This document shows positions 16,867-25,416 of a stretch of 64,000 bases of DNA, one piece after another. Every line of letters begins with the position of its first letter. Position 1 is the first letter of the stretch. The DNA is from Streptomyces sp. 2131.1. GTDB lineage: Bacteria; Actinomycetota; Actinomycetes; Streptomycetales; Streptomycetaceae. Below the pieces are notes generated by a model, which worked only from the letters and a program-made list of their open reading frames with translations, was not told the origin of the DNA and did no database searches. A program made the translations under genes and the position numbers. The stretch is taken from NCBI RefSeq assembly GCF_900105515.1, contig NZ_FNSY01000001.1, positions 5,816,001-5,880,000 of the forward strand. Reading direction: 5' to 3'.

Positions 16867-17397
16867 GTGCAGTGGACGAACCTGAACGAACAACTCGTGT
16901 ACGAGAACCGCTGGTTCCGGGTCAATCTGGCCGATGTCGAACTCCCCGACGGCGGCCGGCTCGACCACTTCGTGATCCGCCTGCGCCCGGTGGCCGCGGC
17001 CACCGTCGTCAACGCGGCGAACGAGGTGCTGCTGCTGTGGCGGCACCGGTTCATCACCGACAGCTGGGGCTGGGAGCTGGCGGCGGGCGTGGTGGAGGAC
17101 GGCGAGTCACCGGTGGTGGCGGCGGCCCGCGAGATGGAGGAGGAGACCGGCTGGCGCCCCGGCCCGCTCCACCCGCTGCTGACCGTGGAGCCGTCCAACG
17201 GCCTCACCGACGCCCGGCACCACTTCTACTGGGGCGAGGAGGCGGAGTGGACGGGTGAGCCGTGCGACGCCTTCGAGTCCTCGCGCCGCGAGTGGATACC
17301 GCTCAAGCTGGTCCCCGACATGATCGCCCGCGGCGAGGTCCCGGCCGCGGGCATGGCGGCCGGGCTGATGATGCTGCACCACTTACGGCTGGGCTGA
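16867..17397 (+). CDS. NUDIX hydrolase
   Basis: GTG start, 176 residues. The Nudix box runs through GVVEDGESPVVAAAREMEEE followed by TGW, with the expected G-x5-E-x7-R-E-x2-E-E-x-G pattern (about residues 75-97). N-terminal features (YENRWFRVNLADVELPDGG) resemble ADP-ribose/ADP-sugar pyrophosphatases. Expected reaction: hydrolysis of a nucleoside diphosphate linked to another moiety, with Mg2+. The substrate is not readable. It starts 50 bases after the regulator gene and may be read through with it. Confidence 0.9.
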   Translation: MQWTNLNEQLVYENRWFRVNLADVELPDGGRLDHFVIRLRPVAAATVVNAANEVLLLWRHRFITDSWGWELAAGVVEDGESPVVAAAREMEEETGWRPGPLHPLLTVEPSNGLTDARHHFYWGEEAEWTGEPCDAFESSRREWIPLKLVPDMIARGEVPAAGMAAGLMMLHHLRLG

Positions 17398-17409
17398 GCC
17401 GTGTTCCGC

Positions 17410-17439
17410 ACGTGCGGGGGCGGAGCGGCCCCCGCACGT
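17410..17439. terminator. Bidirectional terminator hairpin
   Basis: 12-bp perfect stem ACGTGCGGGGGC (17410-17421) with GCCCCCGCACGT (17428-17439), six-base loop, between the NUDIX gene and the convergent membrane-protein gene. Confidence 0.75.
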
Positions 17440-17468
17440 ACGACCCGGTGACGGGGGAGCGACGGTGG

Positions 17469-19094
17469 TCAGCAGTGCCTCTGCCACGGGCCGAGGTACG
17501 AGCTGTCGATCTCGTACCGCCCGGCGCCCGGCACCCTGAGGCGCACCCAGTCGCCGTCGCGTTCGACGCAGCCGGCGTCGGTGCGCAGCCAGGGGGAGTA
17601 GGCGATGCGCAGGTTCACCGTCCCCGCTTCCCGGGTGCGGAGGACGACCCTGGCGTTGTCGCCGGCCACCACGGACGCGCCGGCGCCGGTGGCCAGGGGG
17701 CGGGCGTTCTCGACCGCGTAGATCCGCCACTCGGCGTCCTGCCACACGGGCTTCAGCCAGTCGGGGCCGCTCCTGACGAGTGCGGCCTCGTCCTCCGCCG
17801 CGAAGTCGGGCTCGCCGTTCGGCAGGACGACGTACTTCACCGCCCATTCGTCGAGCCACGAGCGGTACTTCGCGGGGGAGAAGCGGCCCTCGTAGAAGAG
17901 GCCGGCGCGCTCCACGTCGACCTGGCGGTTCCAGCCGCGGGCGAGGTTCACACGGGGGCCCAGCACGGTGGTCTCCCGGTGGTCGACCGACGGTACGACC
18001 TCGACGCGGGCCCGGTCCGCCCCCAGCCGTTCCAGCGCCGCCCGTACGCCGTGCGTCTTCGTGGCCCACGCGGGCACCGGTGTGGACATCCTCGTGACGT
18101 GAAGGGTGTGCGTCGTGACCCACTGGACGGAGATCACGGCCGCGGCGGCGAGCGCCGCCCGCTGCGGCAGACGCCCCTTGCCGGCGAGCACCGCGGCGAG
18201 CAGCACCGGGCCGCCGAACACTTCGGCCAGCCGGACGACGTTGCTTCCCACGGGCGTGGGGAGCAACGCGGACAGGAGGACGCCCAGTCCGTAGACCCCG
18301 GCGCCGAAGCGCAGCGCCCGCCACTCCGACGGCGCGAGCGCGGCGAGCAGAGCGCTGAAGAGAAGCGGCTTCCACAGATCGCTCGTGGACATGGGCATCA
18401 CGCCGCCGAACGGGAAGAGCAGCGTCGTCAGCCCCACCACCGCGGCGGGCGGAGCGCACAGCACGAGGGCCTTCCCCACGTCCCGGTCGAGGAGCCGGGC
18501 CGCACCGCACACGAGGAGGAAGAGCCCGGCCACCGGGCTGGCCATGGTGGCCAGCGCGCTGAACACACCGGCCGCGACAAGGCGTTCACCGTCCCCCGTC
18601 ACCATCAGGCACGAGGCCAGGGCCAGGGCGACGCCCAGCGCGAAGGTGGACCTGCCCGAGGCGACGTCGGCCCACAGGAACAGCACGGCCAGGAGCGTGG
18701 GCCACATCGGGTGACGGATCCCGCTGCGCACGAAGACGCGGCCCACGAGCCACGAGGCGGCCAGGCCCGAGGCCACGGTGACGGTCCGCACGCCGAGCAG
18801 GGCCATCGACTGCGGGGCCAGAACGCTGTAGTTGCCCACGTGCACGCCCCCGTACCAGCCGAGGCTGTAGGGCGATCCCGGGTGGTCGGCGACGAAACGC
18901 GTCCAGGCGACCTGCGCGGCCAGGTCCCCGCCCCCGGTGGCGAGGAACGCGGCCCACAGCACGTACGCCGGCAGCGCGAGCAGGCAGGCCGAGAGGGGTA
19001 CGCGATGCCGCCCCCGGAAGGCTCGTAACGCTCCGGGCTCGCCGTTGCTCCCCCGGGCGGGCGACTCGGTCGTCGACGAGGCAGCGGCCACCAC
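17469..19094 (-). CDS. Polytopic membrane protein, GT-C glycosyltransferase-like
   Basis: 541 residues, GTG start. The first ~330 residues hold about ten hydrophobic segments; the last ~200 are hydrophilic with Trp and Tyr (SPAKYRSWLDEWAVKYVVLP, DSSYLGPWQRHC). A first periplasmic loop with acid residues near the N-terminus and a large C-terminal exported domain resemble GT-C polyprenyl-sugar transferases, but no diagnostic motif was recognised. It stands alone between two terminators. A role in cell-envelope glycan synthesis is a guess. Confidence 0.7.
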   Translation of the reverse strand: MVAAASSTTESPARGSNGEPGALRAFRGRHRVPLSACLLALPAYVLWAAFLATGGGDLAAQVAWTRFVADHPGSPYSLGWYGGVHVGNYSVLAPQSMALLGVRTVTVASGLAASWLVGRVFVRSGIRHPMWPTLLAVLFLWADVASGRSTFALGVALALASCLMVTGDGERLVAAGVFSALATMASPVAGLFLLVCGAARLLDRDVGKALVLCAPPAAVVGLTTLLFPFGGVMPMSTSDLWKPLLFSALLAALAPSEWRALRFGAGVYGLGVLLSALLPTPVGSNVVRLAEVFGGPVLLAAVLAGKGRLPQRAALAAAAVISVQWVTTHTLHVTRMSTPVPAWATKTHGVRAALERLGADRARVEVVPSVDHRETTVLGPRVNLARGWNRQVDVERAGLFYEGRFSPAKYRSWLDEWAVKYVVLPNGEPDFAAEDEAALVRSGPDWLKPVWQDAEWRIYAVENARPLATGAGASVVAGDNARVVLRTREAGTVNLRIAYSPWLRTDAGCVERDGDWVRLRVPGAGRYEIDSSYLGPWQRHC

Positions 19095-19130
19095 TGTTGT
19101 TTCCGTTCCGTTTGTTGCCGGGAGACACCC

Positions 19131-19162
19131 CGGCGGGCCCGGCGGCAGCGCCGGGCCCGCCG
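19131..19162 (-). terminator. Terminator after 3-hydroxybutyryl-CoA dehydrogenase gene
   Basis: Perfect 14-bp stem CGGCGGGCCCGGCG (19131-19144) with CGCCGGGCCCGCCG (19149-19162) and a GCAG loop, 14 bases past the 3' end of the minus-strand gene. Confidence 0.8.
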
Positions 19163-19175
19163 ATGGGACGGTCGG

Positions 19176-20036
19176 TCAGGCGTACGGGTAGAAGCCCGAC
19201 CCCGACTTGCGGCCCAGGCGGCCCGCGTCGACCATCCGCTGGAGCAGCGGGGGAGCGGCGTACAGGGGCTCCTTGTACTCGGCGTACATCGAGTCCGCGA
19301 CCGAGGCGACGGTGTCCAGGCCGATCAGGTCCGCGAGCTTCAGCGGGCCCATCGGGTGGGCGCAGCCCATCTCCATGCCGTTGTCGATGTCCTCGCGGCT
19401 GGCGATGCCCGACTCGAACATCCTGATCGCCGAGAGGAGGTACGGGATCAGCAGCGCGTTGACGACGAAGCCGGAGCGGTCCTGCGCGCGGATCGGGTGC
19501 TTGCCCAGGACGTCCTGGACCACGGCCTCCGAGCGCTTGATGGTCTCGTCCGACGTGGTCAGCGCGGGGATCAGCTCGACGAGCTTCTGCACGGGCGCCG
19601 GGTTGAAGAAGTGGATGCCGATGACCTGGTCCGGGCGGGAGGTGGCGACGGCCAGCTTCACCAGCGGGATCGAGGAGGTGTTGGAGGCGAGGATCGCGTC
19701 CGGACGGGTCACCACCTGGTCGAGGACCTGGAAGATCTCGGTCTTGACCTGCTCGTTCTCCACGACGGCCTCGATGACGAGGTCACGGTCGGCGAACTCG
19801 CCGAGGTCCGTGGTGAAGCTGAGCCGCCCCAGGGTCTCGTCGCGCTCCTCCGCCGTGATCTTGCCGCGCTCGGCGGCCTTCGTCAGCGAGTTGTGGAGCC
19901 GGGTGCGCCCTATCTCCAGCGCCTCGCCGGTCGTCTCGGCCACCTTGACGTCGAGGCCGCTGCGCGCGCACACCTCCGCGATGCCGGCGCCCATCTGGCC
20001 GCAGCCCACCACTCCGACGCGTGCAATGTCGGCCAT
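19176..20036 (-). CDS. 3-hydroxybutyryl-CoA dehydrogenase
   Basis: 286 residues from ATG 20036, chosen because GAGGTGA stands eight bases before it; a GTG twelve bases upstream would leave no room for a ribosome site. The NAD-binding start VGVVGCGQMGAGIAEVCARSG, the catalytic-region motifs NTSSIPL and GIHFFNPAPVQKLVELI, and the C-terminal GMEMGCAHPMGPLKLADLIG are classic. It oxidises (S)-3-hydroxybutyryl-CoA to acetoacetyl-CoA or runs in reverse, feeding fatty acid and butyryl-CoA metabolism. Full family length; single gene. Confidence 0.93.
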   Translation of the reverse strand: MADIARVGVVGCGQMGAGIAEVCARSGLDVKVAETTGEALEIGRTRLHNSLTKAAERGKITAEERDETLGRLSFTTDLGEFADRDLVIEAVVENEQVKTEIFQVLDQVVTRPDAILASNTSSIPLVKLAVATSRPDQVIGIHFFNPAPVQKLVELIPALTTSDETIKRSEAVVQDVLGKHPIRAQDRSGFVVNALLIPYLLSAIRMFESGIASREDIDNGMEMGCAHPMGPLKLADLIGLDTVASVADSMYAEYKEPLYAAPPLLQRMVDAGRLGRKSGSGFYPYA

Positions 20037-20233
20037 AGAGTCCGTCACCTCGTGCCTTTCGCTGTTTCCCGTTCGGCGGCTTCCGTCTGGTTCCGGGCTC
20101 CACCACGACTCCCCGACGTTACTCCGCGCCTTACCAGGGATAGCAGGCCGGGGCGTGCATGCTCGGCTCTGGACACCCCAGGTGCCCGGATTGCAGTGAT
20201 TTGTTCGAGTGCGGAGAGAGCGGGTGCGACGCG

Positions 20234-21511
20234 ATGCGAGGAATGGCCCGAAGAGGGTTCGTGACCGGTGCGGCCGGGGTGGTCGCCGGTGCGGTGGGAG
20301 CGGCGACGGTGGCCGGTGACGCCGTCGCGCGGCCGCTCCGGGCGCCGGCCCTGCCCGGCCCGGCCGCCGGGCGCGATGTGGTGCGGCGGGAGCTGCGCGG
20401 GATGTGGGTCGCGACCGTGGCCAACACCGACTGGCCGTCCCGGGCGGGCCTGTCCGCCGCCGCGCAGCGGACCGAGCTGGCCGCCCACCTCGACCGGGCC
20501 GTGGAGCGGAAGCTCAACGCCGTGATCCTCCAGGTCCGCCCGACCGCCGACGCGCTGTGGCCCTCGGCGTACGAACCGTGGGCCGAGTACCTGACCGGGA
20601 CGCAGGGCAAGGACCCAGGGTGGGACCCGCTGGGCACCGCCGTCCAGGAGGCGCACGACCGGGGTCTGGAGCTGCACGCCTGGTTCAACCCGTACCGGGT
20701 CGCGAACCACACCGACCCCTCGCGCCTGACCGCCTCCCACCCCGCGCGCCGCAACCCCGGCTGGGTGCTGCCGTACGGCGGCAGGCTCTACTACAACCCG
20801 GGCCTGCCCGAGGTCCGTGCCTTCGTCCAGGACGCGATGCTCGACGCGGTCCGCCGCTACGACATCGACGCCGTGCACTGGGACGACTACTTCTACCCGT
20901 ACCCGGTGGCCGGCCAGAGCTTCGCGGACGGCCCCGCCTACGAGAAGTACGGCGCCGGCTTCCCCGACCGGGCCGCCTGGCGCCGCGACAACACGGACCG
21001 GCTGGTGCGCGAGATGTCCGAGCGCCTCAAGACGCTGAAGCCGGGCGTCCGGTTCGGTATCAGCCCCTTCGGCGTCTGGCGCAACGCGGACACGGACCCG
21101 GCGGGCTCGCCCACCCGGGCCGGGGTGCAGACGTACGACGACCTGTACGCGGACACCCGGGGCTGGATCAGGAAGGGCTGGCTGGACTACGTCGTCCCGC
21201 AGCTGTACTGGCACATCGGCAACCCGGCGGCCGACTACGCGGCCCTCGTACCGTGGTGGTCCGAGACGGTACGCGGCACGGGCGTCGACCTGTTCATCGG
21301 CGAAGCCCTGTACAAGTGCGGCGATCCGGCCCAGCCCGCGGCCTGGCAGGACCCGGCGGAGCTGTCCCGTCACATCGACCTCGCGGCCGGGCACGACCAG
21401 GTCCGCGGACACGCCTACTTCTCGGCGAACAGCGTGGCCGCGGACCGGATCGGCGCGATGGGCCGGGTGGTCGCCGACCACTACCGGACGCGGGCGCGGC
21501 CGCCGCGTTAG
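20234..21511 (+). CDS. Exported glycoside hydrolase-like GHL10 (DUF187) protein
   Basis: 425 residues from ATG 20234. The N-terminus carries a twin-arginine signal, MARRGFVTGAAGVVAGAVGA. The domain begins ELRGMWVATVANTDWPSR and continues with VILQVRPTADALWPSAYEPW, ELHAWFNPYRV, VHWDDYFYPYP, FGISPFGVWRN and YVVPQLYWHIG, the hallmark TIM-barrel motifs of glycosyl hydrolase-like family 10. Members are thought to act on cell-surface glycans or peptidoglycan; the substrate is not known. The start is uncertain: an ATG nine bases later is also possible. Confidence 0.88.
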   Translation: MRGMARRGFVTGAAGVVAGAVGAATVAGDAVARPLRAPALPGPAAGRDVVRRELRGMWVATVANTDWPSRAGLSAAAQRTELAAHLDRAVERKLNAVILQVRPTADALWPSAYEPWAEYLTGTQGKDPGWDPLGTAVQEAHDRGLELHAWFNPYRVANHTDPSRLTASHPARRNPGWVLPYGGRLYYNPGLPEVRAFVQDAMLDAVRRYDIDAVHWDDYFYPYPVAGQSFADGPAYEKYGAGFPDRAAWRRDNTDRLVREMSERLKTLKPGVRFGISPFGVWRNADTDPAGSPTRAGVQTYDDLYADTRGWIRKGWLDYVVPQLYWHIGNPAADYAALVPWWSETVRGTGVDLFIGEALYKCGDPAQPAAWQDPAELSRHIDLAAGHDQVRGHAYFSANSVAADRIGAMGRVVADHYRTRARPPR

Positions 21512-21514
21512 CGC

Positions 21515-21730
21515 TTACGTGACGTCCGGGTCCCGGCCCGCCGCGCAGCCGGTGTGCTGGACGACGGTGTCGGGGCCCGGTGCGAGCAGATGTTCGTGTC
21601 CGTCGTCGAAGCGGACGCGGTACGGGGGAGTACCCCCGTCACCGAGCACTTCGACGACCTCCGCGACCCGGTCGTGCTGGCCCACGGTCCTGCCGTGCGT
21701 CAGCAGCCGGTCGCCCTTGTGTGCCTCCAT
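21515..21730 (-). CDS. DUF1918 domain protein
   Basis: 71 residues, MEAHKGDRLLTHGRTVGQHD, with ATG 21730 behind GAGGAG. DUF1918 is a small SH3-like beta fold (PPYRVRFDDGHEHLLAPGPD) found in many actinobacteria, often in several copies per genome. It is cytoplasmic, without a known function. The stop lies three bases from the convergent GHL10 gene stop. Confidence 0.88.
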   Translation of the reverse strand: MEAHKGDRLLTHGRTVGQHDRVAEVVEVLGDGGTPPYRVRFDDGHEHLLAPGPDTVVQHTGCAAGRDPDVT

Positions 21731-21777
21731 CGGGAGCGACCTCCTCGGGGGTGGCGTGCTGCCGTGCTGCCGCCAGT

Positions 21778-22722
21778 CTATGACCGGGTACGGGCGGCCC
21801 GCTGGGTGAGCGCGATGCAGACCAGCACCGCGACCGCGGCCACCGGGGCCGCCGCCGCGACCTCCTCGCCCAGCAGGAAGAACGACCAGAACAGGGTCAG
21901 CAGCGGCTGGGCCAGCTGGAGCTGACTGGCCCGCGCCACCCCGATCTCCGCCATCCCCCGGTACCAGACGTACAGCCCGAGGAACGTGGAGACGGCCGAC
22001 ACCCAGACCAGCCCGACGACCCCGTGCACGCCCAGCCGCACCGGCTCGTACGCCAGCGCGACGGCGGCGCCCGCCAGGTTGAGCGGCAGCGTGAGGATCA
22101 GCGCCCAGCCGGTCACCTGCCAGCCCGGCATCACCTTCGCCAGCCTGCCGCCCTCGGTGTACCCGGCCGCGCACACCAGCAGCGCGCCGAACAGGTACAG
22201 ATCGCCGGCCGACAGCTCCCCGCCGCTCTGCGCCACGGTGAAGGCGATCACCACGGCCGCCCCGGCCACCGCCGCCGCCCAGAACGCGCGCGGCGGGCGC
22301 GTCCCGGTCCGCAGCGAGGAGAAGACCGCCGTGGTCAGCGGAAGCAGCCCCACGACCACCGCGGCGTGCGAGGTCGTCGAAGTCCGCAGCGCCAGCGTCG
22401 TCAGCAGCGGGAAGCCGACCACCACCCCGCCCGCCACCACGGCGATCCCCACCCAGTGCTCGCGGGCCGGCACCCGCACCCGACCCGCGAGGAGGAGACC
22501 GCCGGACAGCGCCGCCGCGAGCAGGCTGCGCAGCGCCACCAGCGACCAGGGGCCGAAGCTCTCCAGGCCCCACGCGGTCGACGGGAAGGTCAACGAGAAC
22601 GTCACCACGCCCAGCAGCGCGAGCAGCGTGCCCCGCCGGGCCGGGACCGAAGGGATCGGGCGGCCCTCGACGGGAGCGACCGCTATCGTATGGGGCGCAG
22701 TAGCGCTACTCTTTGCTCTCAT
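21778..22722 (-). CDS. EamA/DMT family transporter
   Basis: 314 residues with ten predicted membrane segments in two EamA repeats (about residues 30-160 and 175-305). Motifs such as LVALRSLLAAALSGGLLLAG and YRGMAEIGVARASQLQLAQP followed by LLTLFWSFFLLGE fit drug/metabolite exporters. Substrate unknown. It starts head-to-head with the MocR-type regulator; the two ATG codons overlap, so that regulator very likely controls it. The pairing with a PLP regulator suggests export of an amino acid or amine. Confidence 0.88.
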   Translation of the reverse strand: MRAKSSATAPHTIAVAPVEGRPIPSVPARRGTLLALLGVVTFSLTFPSTAWGLESFGPWSLVALRSLLAAALSGGLLLAGRVRVPAREHWVGIAVVAGGVVVGFPLLTTLALRTSTTSHAAVVVGLLPLTTAVFSSLRTGTRPPRAFWAAAVAGAAVVIAFTVAQSGGELSAGDLYLFGALLVCAAGYTEGGRLAKVMPGWQVTGWALILTLPLNLAGAAVALAYEPVRLGVHGVVGLVWVSAVSTFLGLYVWYRGMAEIGVARASQLQLAQPLLTLFWSFFLLGEEVAAAAPVAAVAVLVCIALTQRAARTRS

Positions 22723-22735
22723 GCATGAGCGTAGC
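22699..22735. promoter_or_regulatory. Divergent operator/promoter region between EamA and MocR genes
   Basis: Two perfect 12-bp palindromes, AGTAGCGCTACT (22699-22710) and CTCATGCATGAG (22718-22729), plus GCTAC (22705-22709) facing GTAGC (22731-22735). Plausible -10 boxes TACTCT (plus strand, 22707-22712) and TACGCT (minus strand, 22733-22728) lie only 5-8 bases before the two ATGs, which would make both messages leaderless. Confidence 0.5.
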
Positions 22736-24190
22736 AGCGTCGCGGACCTGGTCGCATCTCTACGGGCGGAGCTGGACCGCTACTCCCCGGGCGAGAAGCT
22801 GCCGCCCAGCCGGGCGCTCGTCGAACGCTTCCGGGCCAGTCCCGTCACCGTGTCGCGGGCCGTCGCCCAGCTCGCCGCCGAAGGACTCGTCGTCACCCGC
22901 CCCGGCTCCGGCTCCTACCGCGCCAGGCCGCGCGCCCAGGCGGGACCCCCGGCCGGTGACACCTCCTGGCAGGAGGTCTCGCTCAGCGGCGACGGCTCCC
23001 CGGAGGCGGTGCCCCGCAGCGTCGACGTCTCCGGCCTTCTGGCCAGCCTCGCCGCCCCGCCCACCGGCGTCATCGAGTTCAACGGCGGCTACCTGCACGC
23101 CTCGCTCCAGCCCGAACGGGCCCTGGCCGCCGCCCTGACCCGGGCCGGCCGCCGCCCCGGCGCCTGGAGCCGCCCGCCCCTCGACGGGCTCACCGAACTC
23201 CGCGCCTGGTTCGCCCGCGGCATCGGCCCCGCCCACGGCGCCGCCGACGTGCTGATCACCGCCGGCGGACAGAGCGCCCTGGCCACCGCACTGCGGGCCC
23301 TCGCGCCGCCCGGCGCGCCCGTGCTCGTCGAGTCGCCCACCTACCCCGGCATGCTGGCGGCCGCCCGGGCGGCCGGGCTGCGGCCGGTGCCCGTCCCCGT
23401 GGACACCGACGGCGTCCGCCCCGACCTGCTCGCCGCCGCCTTCCACGCCACCGGTGCCCGCGTCTTCGTCTGCCAGCCCCTCTTCCAGAACCCGACGGGC
23501 ACGGTGCTCTCCGAGGCCCGGCGCCCCGAGATCGTCCGGATCGCCCGGGAGGCCGGAGCCTTCGTCATCGAGGACGACTTCGCCCGCCTCCTCGCCCACG
23601 ACGACGCGGGCCCGCTGCCCCGGCCGCTCGCCGCCGACGATCCGGACGGAGTCGTCGTCCACACCCGCTCGCTCACCAAGGCCGCCTCGCCCAGCCTGCG
23701 GGTGGGCGCGCTCGCCGCACGCGGCCCGGCCCTGGAGAGGCTGCGGGCCATCCAGATCGTCGACAGCTTCTTCGTACCCCGGCCGCTCCAGGAGGCCGCC
23801 CTCGAACTCGTCGGCTCGCCCGCCTGGTCCCGGCACCTGCGCGCCGTCTCCGTCGGACTCGGCGCCCGGCGCACGGCGATGACGGCCGCGCTCCGGGAGG
23901 CCCTGCCCGGACTCGGGCTGCCGCACATCCCGGCCGGCGGCGGCTACCTCTGGCTGGGCCTGCCCGGCTCCGAGGCCGGCACGGACGAGTCCGCCACGGT
24001 CCAGTCGGCGCTGCGCGCGGGGGTGGCCGTCGCCCCGGGGCGCCCGTACTTCTCCGCCGAGCCCCCGGCCCCGCACATCAGGCTGAGCTTCGTCTCGGTC
24101 GCGGGCCCGGCAGAGATCACGGAGGGCGTGCGCCGGCTGCGTACCGCGTGGGAGGGGACCCCGGCCGCCACCGCGCCTACTCCGGGGTAG
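22721..24190 (+). CDS. MocR/PdxR-type regulator: GntR HTH fused to aminotransferase domain
   Basis: 489 residues. The GntR winged helix covers residues ~5-70 (LPPSRALVERFRASPVTVSR, LVVTRPGSGSYRA). The rest is a fold-type I aminotransferase domain with FNGGYLHASLQPERALAAAL, VFVCQPLFQNPTGTVLS and Lys320 in RSLTKAASPSLRVG, the expected PLP lysine. MocR proteins use PLP or a PLP-amino acid adduct as effector. The neighbour it faces is an EamA exporter, a common MocR target. ATG 22721 overlaps the divergent ATG by two bases. Confidence 0.9.
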   Translation: MHERSSVADLVASLRAELDRYSPGEKLPPSRALVERFRASPVTVSRAVAQLAAEGLVVTRPGSGSYRARPRAQAGPPAGDTSWQEVSLSGDGSPEAVPRSVDVSGLLASLAAPPTGVIEFNGGYLHASLQPERALAAALTRAGRRPGAWSRPPLDGLTELRAWFARGIGPAHGAADVLITAGGQSALATALRALAPPGAPVLVESPTYPGMLAAARAAGLRPVPVPVDTDGVRPDLLAAAFHATGARVFVCQPLFQNPTGTVLSEARRPEIVRIAREAGAFVIEDDFARLLAHDDAGPLPRPLAADDPDGVVVHTRSLTKAASPSLRVGALAARGPALERLRAIQIVDSFFVPRPLQEAALELVGSPAWSRHLRAVSVGLGARRTAMTAALREALPGLGLPHIPAGGGYLWLGLPGSEAGTDESATVQSALRAGVAVAPGRPYFSAEPPAPHIRLSFVSVAGPAEITEGVRRLRTAWEGTPAATAPTPG

Positions 24191-24244
24191 GTGTGCCCGA
24201 ACGACCTCTTGACCCGGGTCGCGTTCCGCCCCACGATCACGGCC

Positions 24245-24820
24245 ATGACCGTTCGCGTCTCGCTCGTCGCCGCAGCGCGCAGTTCCTCCCTGCTCGCCGA
24301 GCGTTTCGACGACGACCGGCCGCTCGACGAGGCCGGCTGGCACGCCGCGCGCTTCGCGGCTCCCGCGCTGATGTACCTCGGAGCCGCCGAGATGCGCTAC
24401 TGCTCGCCGACGCCGCGCAGCCGCGCCACCGGCGAGGCGCTCGGCTTCCACCCGCTCGTCCAGCCGGCCCTGCGCGACTGCGACATGGGCCGGTGGCGGG
24501 GTCACACCCTCGCCGAGGTCACCGCCCGGGAACCCGCGGCCGTGGACGCCTGGCTGGCGGACCCGCGCTCCGCGCCGCACGGCGGCGAACCGCTGCTCGC
24601 GTTCATCTCCCGGATAGGCGGCTGGCTGGACACCCGTCCCGTGTACGACGGCGCGATCGTCGCCGTCGCCGAACCCGCCGTCGTGCGGGCCGCCCTCGTC
24701 TACGCGCTGAAGGCCCCGCCGTCCTCGTACTGGAACGTCGACATCAGCCCGCTCGCCACCGTCACCCTCACCGGCCTGCCCCGCCGCTGGAGCCTGCGCC
24801 TGGAGACGGGGCCTCACTGA
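24245..24820 (+). CDS. Histidine phosphatase family protein lacking the RHG motif
   Basis: 191 residues from ATG 24245. The layout follows phosphoglycerate mutase-like enzymes: DEAGWHAARFAAPAL, SPTPRSRATGEALG, LRDCDMGRWRGHTLAEVTA, PHGGEPLLAFISRIGGWL and VAEPAVVRAALVYAL. The N-terminal R-H-G that carries the phosphorylated His is replaced by VAAARSSSLL, and the second catalytic His region reads VVAVAEPAVV. Catalysis by the usual phospho-His route is therefore doubtful. It overlaps the 3' end of the broken MMPL gene by 53 bases. Confidence 0.8.
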   Translation: MTVRVSLVAAARSSSLLAERFDDDRPLDEAGWHAARFAAPALMYLGAAEMRYCSPTPRSRATGEALGFHPLVQPALRDCDMGRWRGHTLAEVTAREPAAVDAWLADPRSAPHGGEPLLAFISRIGGWLDTRPVYDGAIVAVAEPAVVRAALVYALKAPPSSYWNVDISPLATVTLTGLPRRWSLRLETGPH

Positions 24821-25338
24821 CCCCCTCCGTGTCGATGTGCGGCAGCACCCGGTCCAGCCACCGCGGCGCCCACCACGCCCCGCGCCCCAGCAGCGTCATC
24901 ACCGCCGGGGCCAGCAGCAGCCGTACGACCGTGGCATCGATGAGCACGCTGACCGCCAGGCCCAGGCCCAGCATCTTGACCACGACGTCGTCGCTGAGGA
25001 TGAACGCCGCGAAGACGCTGACCATGATGAGCGCGGCACAGGTCGACCTGGGTGCTCACATCGGTCAGCGGTTTCTGCGCGTCGTGCAGGACCACCTGGG
25101 CGCCGGTGCCGCCGGCGGCCGGGTCGTGTGCCCGCAGCAGGTCGGCGCCGGTGCTGGACTGCGTACCCGACAGGTCGAAGTCGTCGGAGTACGTGCCTCC
25201 GAAGGCGCTCTGGAGGACGTGCAGCCCGCCGAGCGCCAGCAGCCACAGGACGAGGACCACCACGCAATGGCGGGCGCACCACTCACCGAGCCGGAGGAGC
25301 CGTCTGCGCCGCCCTGCCCCTGCCTCATACGTACTCAC
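24768..25338 (-). pseudogene. MMPL family transporter remnant with large internal deletion
   Basis: The N-terminal part (GTG 25338) has 98 residues typical of an MMPL exporter: RRRRLLRLGEWCARHCVVVL, GTYSDDFDLSGTQSSTGADL. At about 25045 the reading changes frame into the C-terminal end of the same family (AALIMVSVFAAFILSDDVVV, LGLGLAVSVLIDATVVRLLL) that runs to 24768. MMPL proteins are normally about 700 residues; some 500 in the middle are missing and the two ends are out of frame. The gene cannot make a working transporter. Confidence 0.85.
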
Positions 25339-25416
25339 GCCGAGAACGTAGAGCCGGGTACGGGGGGCGGCCGGTGCGACACGTTCAGCCGCCGGTGCGG
25401 TTCCACCGCACGGAGG

